From an uncultured Negativicutes bacterium (GTDB taxonomy: Bacteria > Bacillota > Negativicutes > Acidaminococcales > Acidaminococcaceae): DNA of 16,262 bases. Of this stretch, positions 6,777 through 12,974 are shown piece after piece (position 1 is the stretch's first letter; every line of letters starts with the position of its first letter). The translations under genes were made by a program, and so were the position numbers. The stretch covers positions 1-16,262 of the forward strand of contig CALAZX010000143.1 of assembly GCA_937926555.1 (NCBI GenBank), read 5' to 3'. The notes under the pieces were generated by a model. The model worked only from the letters and a program-made list of their open reading frames with translations, did not search any database and was not told the origin of the DNA.

Positions 6777-6852
6777 TGGTGCCTCAGCACAGAATCGAAC
6801 TGTGGACACAGGGATTTTCAATCCCTTGCTCTACCAACTGAGCTACCGAGGC
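6777..6852 (-). tRNA. tRNA-Phe (anticodon GAA)
   Basis: 76 bases with encoded CCA. Acceptor GCCTCGG pairs with CTGAGGC (one G-T), discriminator A, anticodon loop TTGAAAA. It lies between tRNA-Gly and tRNA-Asp. Confidence 0.95.
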
Positions 6853-6854
6853 AT

Positions 6855-6931
6855 TGGCGACCCAGAGGGGACTCGAACCCCTGACCTCCGCCGTGACAGG
6901 GCGGCATTCTAACCAACTGAACCACTGGGCC
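6855..6931 (-). tRNA. tRNA-Asp (anticodon GTC)
   Basis: 77 bases with encoded CCA. Acceptor GGCCCAG pairs with CTGGGTC (one G-T), discriminator G, anticodon loop CTGTCAC. First gene of the minus-strand array, and identical to the plus-strand copy at 9374-9450. Confidence 0.96.
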
Positions 6932-6958
6932 GTTCGTCAATACATCTGACAATTAGGA

Positions 6959-6987
6959 ATTATATCATACAAAAATCTTCCGCGCAA
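6959..6987 (-). promoter_or_regulatory. promoter of the minus-strand tRNA array
   Basis: On the minus strand TTGCGC (6987-6982), a 17-base spacer and a perfect TATAAT (6964-6959) lie 28 bases upstream of tRNA-Asp. This is a strong sigma-A type promoter. Confidence 0.8.
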
Positions 6988-7061
6988 GGGGTATTTTTAA
7001 AAAATGTATAATTTCCCTTTTTCTATGCAATTGAAAAATCTTTACAAATAATTCATAGTAA

Positions 7062-7093
7062 TTGTATACGAAAACAGTGTTTTGTCGTATAAT
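7062..7093 (+). promoter_or_regulatory. promoter with overlapping dyad (candidate operator) for the ZIP gene
   Basis: TATAAT at 7088-7093 is the likely -10; TTGTAT at 7062-7067 is a weak -35 with a long 20-base spacer. A 27-base dyad spans 7065-7091: TATACGA at 7065-7071 is a perfect inverted repeat of TCGTATA at 7085-7091, and ten of 13 positions per arm match. A repressor bound here would block RNA polymerase, fitting metal-dependent control of a metal transporter. The regulator (Zur, MntR or other) cannot be told from sequence alone. Confidence 0.5.
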
Positions 7094-7148
7094 AGTCTTG
7101 TTGCAATTATAAATTATGTAAGCTCGATATAACAAGGAGGAAACAACA

Positions 7149-7937
7149 ATGGTATTGACACCTGAAGTATGGCAGGGCCTGATGATCCCCTTCGCCGGGA
7201 CCACCCTGGGCTCCGCCTGCGTATTTTTCATGAAAGGCAAGATGAACCTTTCCGTACAGCGTTCCATGGCCGGCTTCGCCGCCGGCGTCATGGTGGCCGC
7301 ATCCATCTGGAGCCTGCTGATCCCCGCCATGGAGCAGAGCGAGTCCCTGGGGACTTTCGCTTTCGCCCCGGCTGTGGTGGGCTTCTGGCTGGGCATCCTG
7401 TTTCTGCTGTTGCTGGACCGGACCGTCCCCCATCTCCATGTGGACAGTGACACGGCGGAAGGCCCCAAGAGCGCCCTGTCCAAGAAGATCATGCTTGTGC
7501 TGGCCGTGACCATCCATAACATCCCGGAAGGCATGGCGGTAGGCGTGCTGTACGCCGGCTGGCTGGCTGGCGCTCCCGACATCACCGCGGCAGGCGCACT
7601 GGCGCTGTCCATCGGTATCGCCATCCAGAACTTCCCGGAAGGCGCCATCATCTCCATGCCCCTGCGCTCTGAAGGCCTGGGCAACTGGAAAGCTTTCGTC
7701 TACGGCACCCTCTCCGGCGCTGTGGAGCCGGTAGCAGGCTTCCTCACCATCCTGGCTCTGAGCTATGTGGTGCCCGCCATGCCCTACCTGCTGAGCTTCG
7801 CCGCAGGCGCCATGATGTACGTGGTGGTGGAGGAGCTGATCCCCGAGATGTCCGAAGGGGAGCATTCCAACATCGGCACCATCGCCTTTGCCGTGGGCTT
7901 CACCCTGATGATGGCCCTGGACGTGGCTCTGGGCTGA
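7149..7937 (+). CDS. ZIP-family divalent metal transporter (ZupT/GufA-like)
   Basis: This is a 262-residue integral membrane protein of the ZIP family, which imports zinc or other divalent cations such as iron and manganese across the cytoplasmic membrane. The signature membrane helices carry the metal-binding motifs HNIPEG at residues 123-128 and QNFPEG at 160-165, followed by EP at 193-194 and VVVEELIPE at 225-233. About eight hydrophobic segments are present, the family's usual number. A short loop with HLHVDSD (95-101) between early helices could bind metal, although it is far shorter than the His-rich loops of eukaryotic ZIPs. AAGGAGG lies nine bases before the ATG. The gene stands alone with its own promoter and terminator. 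Substrate specificity is not determined by sequence. Confidence 0.95.
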   Translation: MVLTPEVWQGLMIPFAGTTLGSACVFFMKGKMNLSVQRSMAGFAAGVMVAASIWSLLIPAMEQSESLGTFAFAPAVVGFWLGILFLLLLDRTVPHLHVDSDTAEGPKSALSKKIMLVLAVTIHNIPEGMAVGVLYAGWLAGAPDITAAGALALSIGIAIQNFPEGAIISMPLRSEGLGNWKAFVYGTLSGAVEPVAGFLTILALSYVVPAMPYLLSFAAGAMMYVVVEELIPEMSEGEHSNIGTIAFAVGFTLMMALDVALG

Positions 7938-8241
7938 GCGGATCGGCGGTCCGTAGCGGGGTGGAAATCCCCTCCCGTTGCAACGGCAACTCAGACTCAT
8001 CAATGCTACCGTTCCATCGTTTCCCGATTCGGCAATCCCGACGGAGCAGTATCCTGTTTCACCACTATTCAGCTTCAAGTGCATAATAATCAATCAGGAC
8101 CGGCGTATCCCGCCGGTCTTTTTTCATTGTCCACATCTCCATCCCGCGCTCTCATTCCCGGATTTATTCGCCCAACTTCCGGGTTCCTCGCCGCTTCCTC
8201 TCTTTTCCTCCCGCATACGCCCCATCATCCTCCCGATGTGC
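7938..8241. other. intergenic region after the ZIP gene, no gene seen
   Basis: This stretch holds a perfect 12-base palindrome, CCGTTGCAACGG at 7975-7986, the ZIP terminator at 8098-8124, and then a pyrimidine-rich plus strand. Open frames here show no protein character. No promoter is evident before 8237. Confidence 0.5.
8098..8124 (+). terminator. intrinsic terminator downstream of the ZIP gene
   Basis: GACCGGCG (8098-8105) pairs with CGCCGGTC (8111-8118) around a five-base loop and is followed by six T. It lies 160 bases after the ZIP stop; no earlier terminator is seen. Confidence 0.85.
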
Positions 8242-8247
8242 TATAAT
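8239..8247 (+). promoter_or_regulatory. extended -10 promoter for the 8434 gene
   Basis: TGC followed by TATAAT (8242-8247) forms an extended -10; the -35 region is poor. Transcription from about 8254 gives a leader of about 180 bases before the ATG at 8434. Confidence 0.5.
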
Positions 8248-8259
8248 AGTCAGGTGGGC

Positions 8260-8407
8260 GATGACAGCGACAGCTGCGGGAGAAGATCTCCCTATACTGT
8301 CGCGATATACGGCCGCGATGCACTTTCGCGACCCTCTGCCACTATACACTGTCATCCCGCATAGATACGATGCGGAATGCCGCCATAAATACAGTGCGGG
8401 TTGCCGC
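8260..8407 (+). ncRNA. candidate structured leader RNA (three-way junction plus tandem hairpins)
   Basis: The leader contains nested and tandem inverted repeats. P1: GATGACAG (8260-8267) with CTGTCATC (8349-8356), eight perfect pairs. Inside it, P2: GGGAG (8278-8282) with CTCCC (8288-8292), and P3: GTCGCGA (8299-8305) with TCGCGAC (8326-8332). This makes a three-way junction. Two tandem units follow with period 24 (8365-8383 and 8389-8407), each holding GCGG-N4-CCGC. The unit differences fall outside the stem bases. The Shine-Dalgarno of the 8434 gene begins about 17 bases later. No known riboswitch class is recognised. The pairings are seen; an RNA role is inference. Confidence 0.4.
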
Positions 8408-8433
8408 ATATGACGTGAATCCAGGAGGTTGTC

Positions 8434-9099
8434 ATGGCTAAAATAGATATCAAAGAACTGCAAGAATCCCTGCCCCAGTGGGAGTTCCTCAAGAATCTCC
8501 CCCGGGAGCTGAAGGGATTCCACTATAAAGACCGGGGGGACATGGACGGACAGCATGTGCTGGTCCTCTGCTCCTACGAGAAACCCGGTTCCCACCGGAG
8601 TCTGGACCTGATCTACACGAAAGAGACTTTCGACTTCGTGCCCGTGAAACAGGTGGGACTCCACAGTTTCCGCGACCTGCGGTACATCACCCGGGACAAA
8701 GAAGAGTTCACTGAGATCATCCCCCAGGTGCTGGAGCGGATGCTGTCTGAGATCTCCGAGGATTACTGCCCCGGCTGCCAGCGGGTGCTCAGCGAGAAAG
8801 GCGTGCCGGAATGGGAATACGGACGGACCCTGCCGGAGACCATCGGCCGTTTCCAGCTGTTCATCACCCCGGAGCATCCCTTCGAATACATCAACAACTC
8901 CATCATCCTCATCGACTATGCGGATTTCGAGAAAGGGGATGAGCTGTACTTCATGTACAACCGGGTCCGCAACGAGTTCTTCGCGGAGAAGAAGGTGGAC
9001 AACATCCCCAAGACCATCCACGACTTCGATGCCGATACCCTGAAACAGCTGGAGAAGCATCTGAAGGAGAAGCTGGTCCCCTATCTGGAGAAGATGTGA
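8434..9099 (+). CDS. hypothetical protein, 221 residues, unrecognised
   Basis: This is a soluble, acidic protein with no signal peptide and no membrane segment. I do not recognise the family. One CPGC pair at residues 112-115 stands alone, so a zinc site would need a partner. Other blocks are ITPEHPFEYINNSIILIDY (144-162) and a C-terminal amphipathic helical region (about 200-221) rich in Lys, Glu and Leu. The start is strongly supported by AGGAGG seven bases before the ATG. It is a single-gene unit behind the unusual structured leader and ahead of the second tRNA array. The GC content and codon use match the host genes, so it is not an obvious recent acquisition. It contains many aromatic residues and could be a ligand-binding or regulatory protein, but no function is assigned. 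Confidence 0.88.
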   Translation: MAKIDIKELQESLPQWEFLKNLPRELKGFHYKDRGDMDGQHVLVLCSYEKPGSHRSLDLIYTKETFDFVPVKQVGLHSFRDLRYITRDKEEFTEIIPQVLERMLSEISEDYCPGCQRVLSEKGVPEWEYGRTLPETIGRFQLFITPEHPFEYINNSIILIDYADFEKGDELYFMYNRVRNEFFAEKKVDNIPKTIHDFDADTLKQLEKHLKEKLVPYLEKM

Positions 9100-9145
9100 C
9101 CCTCCGGGGAGAAATACGCACCCTGTTACAATCCATGCCACGGTC

Positions 9146-9165
9146 GTCACTGTTACAAATGTGAC
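9146..9165. promoter_or_regulatory. GTCAC-N10-GTGAC dyad, possible regulator site
   Basis: GTCAC at 9146-9150 and GTGAC at 9161-9165 form a five-base dyad enclosing TGTTACA (9151-9157), which also occurs at 9124-9130. It lies about 50 bases upstream of the first tRNA promoter. No T-run follows, so it is not a terminator for the 8434 gene. Confidence 0.25.
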
Positions 9166-9213
9166 ATTCGCCATCCTGTGGACATGGCCAAACCGGAAAA
9201 TCCGGAAAAACAG

Positions 9214-9243
9214 TTGCACAGGGATTATATCTTCTGCTATAAT
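9214..9243 (+). promoter_or_regulatory. distal promoter of the plus-strand tRNA array
   Basis: TTGCAC at 9214-9219, an 18-base spacer and TATAAT at 9238-9243. It would give a tRNA precursor with about 120 bases of leader. Confidence 0.6.
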
Positions 9244-9324
9244 CACCGGGTAACCCATTTTCAGCGGGTTGCGGCGGGAAATCCGGCAAAACCGGAATTT
9301 TCAGCAGGAGATAGGGAAAACCTC

Positions 9325-9353
9325 TTGACAGCATCAAGAAAATCCCCTATACT
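9325..9353 (+). promoter_or_regulatory. proximal promoter of the plus-strand tRNA array
   Basis: A perfect TTGACA at 9325-9330, a 17-base spacer and TATACT at 9348-9353 lie 21 bases upstream of tRNA-Asp. This is the strongest promoter in the window. Confidence 0.85.
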
Positions 9354-9373
9354 AATATTGCATTTGATTGCAC

Positions 9374-9450
9374 GGCCCAGTGGTTCAGTTGGTTAGAATG
9401 CCGCCCTGTCACGGCGGAGGTCAGGGGTTCGAGTCCCCTCTGGGTCGCCA
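9374..9450 (+). tRNA. tRNA-Asp (anticodon GTC)
   Basis: 77 bases with encoded CCA and anticodon loop CTGTCAC. Identical to the minus-strand copy at 6855-6931. First gene of the second array. Confidence 0.97.
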
Positions 9451-9452
9451 AC

Positions 9453-9527
<75 letters not shown>

Positions 9528-9538
9528 TTTTATTAATT

Positions 9539-9558
9539 AGAGATGCCAGTCTCTTTTT
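9539..9558 (+). terminator. weak terminator-like hairpin between tRNA-Gly and tRNA-Cys
   Basis: AGAGA (9539-9543) pairs with TCTCT (9550-9554) and leads into a run of five T. The five-base stem is weak, so it may attenuate rather than stop transcription, or be a processing signal. Confidence 0.3.
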
Positions 9559-9565
9559 ATATGAT

Positions 9566-9639
<74 letters not shown>

Positions 9640-9649
9640 ATTTATTTTC

Positions 9650-9738
9650 GCCGAGGTGGCGGAACTGGCAGACGCAAGGGACTTAAAATCCCTCGGGTAG
9701 TGATACCCGTACCGGTTCGATTCCGGTCCCCGGCACCA
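9650..9738 (+). tRNA. tRNA-Leu (anticodon TAA)
   Basis: 89 bases with a long variable arm (CTCGGGTAGTGATACCCGT region) and encoded CCA. The anticodon loop is CTTAAAA. The acceptor GCCGAGG against CCCCGGC has an A-C mismatch at the fifth pair. Last gene of the array. Confidence 0.95.
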
Positions 9739-9748
9739 AGAAACTTTA

Positions 9749-9776
9749 ACCTCATTCATACGGATGAGGTTTTTTT
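9749..9776 (+). terminator. terminator of the plus-strand tRNA array
   Basis: ACCTCAT (9749-9755) pairs with ATGAGGT (9764-9770) around an eight-base loop and is followed by seven T, ten bases after tRNA-Leu. Confidence 0.85.
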
Positions 9777-9804
9777 ATGCCCATTTTCAGACTTTCCACA
9801 ACGC

Positions 9805-9845
9805 AAAAAAGCCATCTTCCCGCATCACTCCGGGAAGATGGCTTT
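9805..9845 (-). terminator. terminator of the pyrimidine operon (probably bidirectional)
   Basis: A perfect 15-base stem joins AAAGCCATCTTCCCG (9808-9822) to CGGGAAGATGGCTTT (9831-9845), with an eight-base loop. On the minus strand, downstream of pyrE, it is followed by T residues (complement of 9805-9810). A T-rich stretch also follows on the plus strand, so it could stop read-through from the tRNA array too. Confidence 0.9.
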
Positions 9846-9917
9846 CTTTTTATGTTCCGGTTCTGGTCCGACCGGGTCACAGCACGCCCTCTCAGGCCGC
9901 TGCAGCCCCGTACAGCG

Positions 9918-10517
9918 TCATTTCGGCTGTACCACGGGGTTCTTCTTGCCGGTGCTGCCACGCTTCGTCAGCGGCTTGCCTTCCTTGCACAGGGGGCACT
10001 CCTCCGGCTTGTAGGTGGGCACGTTCAGATGCAGCAGGGCTTCCGTGCGTACGCCGAAGTCCGCTTTGCCGCCGCTGCGGTCCACCAGCAGGCCCACGCC
10101 CACGATCTCGCCGCCGTGCTCCCGCACCACGTCCATCACCTCATGGACGCTGCCGCCGGTGGTGACGATGTCCTCCACCACCAGCACCCGGGTGCCTTCC
10201 GGAATCTGGAAGCCGCGTTTCAGGGTCATCTTGCCGTTCTCACGCTCGGTGAAGATGGCGCGGGGGCCCAGTGCCTTGCCGGTCTCGTGGGCCAGCAGGA
10301 TGCCGCCGGTGGTGGGTCCCACCACCAGTTCGATGTTGTCGTCCTTGTAGCGGCGGGCTATCTCCCGGCACAGGGTCTCGGTGTACTCAGGATGCTGCAG
10401 CACGTTGAATTTCTCCACGTACATGGGGCTGTGCAGTCCGCTGGTCAGCAGGAAATGGCCATGGAGCACTGCCTGAGTCTCTTCCAACAGTTTCAAAACT
10501 TCGTTCTCGCTTAACAT
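9918..10517 (-). CDS. pyrE: orotate phosphoribosyltransferase
   Basis: This 199-residue type I phosphoribosyltransferase joins orotate and PRPP to give orotidine 5'-phosphate, the fifth step of UMP synthesis. The PRPP-binding motif VLVVEDIVTTGGS is at residues 111-123, VVGPTTGGILLA at 65-76 lies in the fold, and TSGLHSP at 25-31 is the N-terminal hood motif. The C-terminal extension has YKPEECPLCKEGKPL at 169-183, a CxxC-containing tail seen in a subset of PyrE proteins and absent from the E. coli form. The start ATG follows GGGGGA, with 22 bases after the pyrF stop. It is the last gene of the operon, 73 bases before a strong terminator. Confidence 0.97.
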   Translation of the reverse strand: MLSENEVLKLLEETQAVLHGHFLLTSGLHSPMYVEKFNVLQHPEYTETLCREIARRYKDDNIELVVGPTTGGILLAHETGKALGPRAIFTERENGKMTLKRGFQIPEGTRVLVVEDIVTTGGSVHEVMDVVREHGGEIVGVGLLVDRSGGKADFGVRTEALLHLNVPTYKPEECPLCKEGKPLTKRGSTGKKNPVVQPK

Positions 10518-10539
10518 TCTATGGATTCCCCCTATCGGT

Positions 10540-11250
10540 TTATCGGATCTCTTCTACAATCTTGGCTGCCGCCGCATGGCGGTCCTCCGCCTGCATGATG
10601 GGCCGGCCCACCACGATGTGGGTGGAGCCGTTGGCGAAGGCCTGTGCCGGCGTGGTCACACGGCTCTGGTCGTTCAGCGCCGCTCCTGCCGGACGGACGC
10701 CCGGCGTGACGATGAGGAACTCGGGGCCGCAGGCCTCACGGATGGCGGCCGCCTCTTTCGGGGACGCCACCACGCCGTCCAGTCCGGCGTCTTTCGCCAG
10801 ACGGGCCAGGGCCACCACCTGCTCCTCGATGGTGTTGTCGTAATGGAGCGCGTCGAACTGCTCCTTGTCCATGCTGGTAAGAATGGTCACCGCGATCAGT
10901 TTCGGCGCCGGGATGCCCAGCTCCGCCGCTTTCGAGCGGACAGCCTCGGCGGCGGTGGCCATCATCTTCCGGCCGCCCACCGCATGGACGTTCATCATGT
11001 CCACGCCCAGCTCCGTCAGCACTCTCAGCGCGCCGGCCACCGTGTTGGGGATGTCCTGGAGCTTCAGGTCCAGGAACACCTTCTTCTCACGCTCCTTGAG
11101 GAAGCGGATCATCTCGTTGCCCGCGGCGTAGTACAGCTCCATGCCCACTTTGTAGTAGACCACGCTGTCGCCGATATCCTCCACCGCCTTTTTGGCCAGT
11201 TCCGCCGTGTGGAAGTCCAGGGCGGCGATAAGACGCTCGTCGTTTGCCAT
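10540..11250 (-). CDS. pyrF: orotidine 5'-phosphate decarboxylase
   Basis: This 236-residue TIM-barrel enzyme decarboxylates OMP to UMP, the last step of the pathway. The catalytic tetrad motif DLKLQDIPNTV spans residues 61-71 (Asp61, Lys63, Asp66). Other family motifs are ALDFHTAELA at 10-19, VTPGVRPAGA near the C-terminal third and VVGRPIMQAEDRHAAA close to the end. The length fits bacterial group I PyrF. The Shine-Dalgarno AAGGAG lies inside the last codons of pyrD, and the ATG follows the pyrD stop by two bases, so translation is probably coupled. Confidence 0.97.
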   Translation of the reverse strand: MANDERLIAALDFHTAELAKKAVEDIGDSVVYYKVGMELYYAAGNEMIRFLKEREKKVFLDLKLQDIPNTVAGALRVLTELGVDMMNVHAVGGRKMMATAAEAVRSKAAELGIPAPKLIAVTILTSMDKEQFDALHYDNTIEEQVVALARLAKDAGLDGVVASPKEAAAIREACGPEFLIVTPGVRPAGAALNDQSRVTTPAQAFANGSTHIVVGRPIMQAEDRHAAAAKIVEEIR

Positions 11251-11252
11251 TC

Positions 11253-12191
11253 CTACTCCTTTCTGCCCGGCAGCGCCAGGCCGATCATGTCTCTGATGTT
11301 CTCTATGTCATGACGGTCCATATAAGCCAGGATGCCGTCACAGATTGTCTCCGCGATAGCCGGGTCGATGAAGTTCGCGGTCCCCACCGCCACAGCGTTG
11401 GCGCCCGCCAGGAAGAACTCGATGGCGTCCTCCGCGTTCATGATGCCGCCCATGCCGATGATGGGGACTTTGACGGCCTGCGCCACCTCGTAGCACATCC
11501 GCACGGCCACCGGCCGCACGCAGGGGCCGCTGAGACCGCCGGTGACGTTGCCCAGCACCGGGCGCATCCGCTCGATGTCCAGTTTCATGCCCAGGAGGGT
11601 GTTGATGAGGGACAGTGCGTCCGTCCCCGCCGCTTCCGCCGCCAGGGCCATCTCCGTGATGCTGGTCACGTTGGGTGACAGCTTGGTGATGACCATCTTC
11701 GACGTGTTCCGTTTCACCTGCTCCACCACGGCGGTGACGCTGGTTGCGCAGGTGCCGAAGGCGATGCCCCCGTCCTTCACGTTGGGGCAGGAGATGTTGA
11801 TCTCCACCGCATCCACCCCGTCCACGTCCAGCTTGGCCGCCAGTTCACTGTATTCCGCCGGGGAGCTGGCCGCGATGTTGACGATGACGGGCACGTCATA
11901 CTGCCGCAGTTTCGGCAGGGTCTGTTCCAGGAAGTAGTCGCTGCCCGGATTCTCCAGGCCCACGCAGTTGAGGATGCCGGAGGGCGTCTCCACCATCCGC
12001 TGTCCTCTGTTGCCGGCTCTGGGCGCCAGGGTGGTGCCTTTCACCGTCACCGCCCCCACCTTCTCCAGGTCCAGGAAGTCGGTGAACTCCAGGCCGAACC
12101 CGAAGGTTCCGGAGGCCGTGGTGATGGGGGTCTTCATCTTCAGCCCCGCGATGTCCGTGGCCAGTCTGCCACCGTACAGGTCCGTCACCAT
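11253..12191 (-). CDS. pyrD: dihydroorotate dehydrogenase, class 1B catalytic subunit
   Basis: This 312-residue flavoprotein oxidises dihydroorotate to orotate. It belongs to the heterotetrameric class 1B that passes electrons to NAD through PyrK. The active-site loop NISCPNVKDGG (residues 132-142) has Cys135 as the catalytic base, as in classes 1A and 1B; class 2 enzymes have Ser there. LSLINTLLGM at 193-202 and IGMGGI at 245-250 are flavin-binding segments. I chose the ATG at 12191, with AGGAGG just upstream and a product starting MVTDLYGG; a frame-open extension to 12233 is Gly/Arg-rich and unlike the family. The start overlaps the pyrK stop by seven bases. Confidence 0.96.
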   Translation of the reverse strand: MVTDLYGGRLATDIAGLKMKTPITTASGTFGFGLEFTDFLDLEKVGAVTVKGTTLAPRAGNRGQRMVETPSGILNCVGLENPGSDYFLEQTLPKLRQYDVPVIVNIAASSPAEYSELAAKLDVDGVDAVEINISCPNVKDGGIAFGTCATSVTAVVEQVKRNTSKMVITKLSPNVTSITEMALAAEAAGTDALSLINTLLGMKLDIERMRPVLGNVTGGLSGPCVRPVAVRMCYEVAQAVKVPIIGMGGIMNAEDAIEFFLAGANAVAVGTANFIDPAIAETICDGILAYMDRHDIENIRDMIGLALPGRKE

Positions 12192-12973
12192 TCCCCCACC
12201 TCCTCTGCCCAGAACACCGGGCCGTCCGTACATACTTTCAGTCTCTTGCCGATGCCGCCGCAGGAGCAGGACAGGCAGGCGCCCAGCCCGCAGCCCATGT
12301 ATTTCTCCAGGGACACCTGGCAGCGGATCCCCGCCGCCAGCACAGCTTCGGACACCGCACGCATCATGGGCACCGGTCCGCAGACGTAGACGCAGTCATA
12401 GCCGCCTTCCGCCAGCATCTCCGGCAGGGCCGCCATGACGGTTCCCTTCGTCCCCAGGCTGCCGTCGTCGGTGGTCAGTCCGATCTTCTCCCCGCAGGGT
12501 ACGAAGATCTCTTTCCAGAACAGGTCCTCCGCCGTCCGTCCTCCCATGAGCACGTCGGCTTTCCTGCCCGCGCCAACCTCCGCCTTCTCACGGAAGGCTT
12601 CCGCCAGGTAGAGCAGCGGCGCCAGTCCCAGGCCGCCGCCCACCAACAGCGGGCGTTCCGCCTCCAGGCAGAAGCCGTGACCCAGTGGGCCCACCACGCT
12701 CAGCGTCTCCCCTTCCCGGACTTCCGCCAGCATCTTCGTGGCTTCCCCCAGGATACGGTACATCAGGGTGATGGTCCCCTTCTCACGGTCCACCCGTGCC
12801 ACGCCGAAAGGCCGGCGCAGCAGCGGTGCGGTATGGCGGCTCACCCGGAGGTTCACAAACTGTCCGGGAACCGCGGTGGCGGCGATCTCCGGCGCCACCA
12901 GGTCGATCTCGTTCGTGGTCGCATTCAGCACCCGCCGGCCTGCGACCCTGGCCTCTATGATATGTTTAGTCAA
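12185..12973 (-). CDS. pyrK: dihydroorotate dehydrogenase electron-transfer subunit
   Basis: This 262-residue iron-sulfur flavoprotein takes electrons from PyrD and reduces NAD. The order is an N-terminal FAD-binding barrel with LLRRPFGVAR at 51-60, an NAD-binding fold with VGGGLGLAPL at 111-120 and CGPVPMMRAV at 198-207, and a C-terminal 2Fe-2S site. Cys228, Cys233, Cys236 and Cys248 show the family spacing of 5, 3 and 12, and an extra Cys238 is present. The start codon is TTG at 12973-12971, one base after the carB stop (TGATTTG). GGGGGA just upstream, in the end of carB, is the likely ribosome binding site. The 1B complex requires PyrK beside PyrD, as seen here. Confidence 0.95.
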   Translation of the reverse strand: MTKHIIEARVAGRRVLNATTNEIDLVAPEIAATAVPGQFVNLRVSRHTAPLLRRPFGVARVDREKGTITLMYRILGEATKMLAEVREGETLSVVGPLGHGFCLEAERPLLVGGGLGLAPLLYLAEAFREKAEVGAGRKADVLMGGRTAEDLFWKEIFVPCGEKIGLTTDDGSLGTKGTVMAALPEMLAEGGYDCVYVCGPVPMMRAVSEAVLAAGIRCQVSLEKYMGCGLGACLSCSCGGIGKRLKVCTDGPVFWAEEVGEW

Positions 12974-12974
12974 A

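Noticed and set aside
8260..8407. A CRISPR array or a known riboswitch
   Set aside because: Only two good repeat units of about 19 bases with five-base gaps exist, unlike CRISPR repeats and spacers; the stems do not fit any riboswitch class that I can recall.
12192..12233. A 14-residue N-terminal extension of PyrD
   Set aside because: The extension is Gly/Arg-rich and lies within the end of pyrK; the ATG at 12191 has AGGAGG and the family's usual N terminus.
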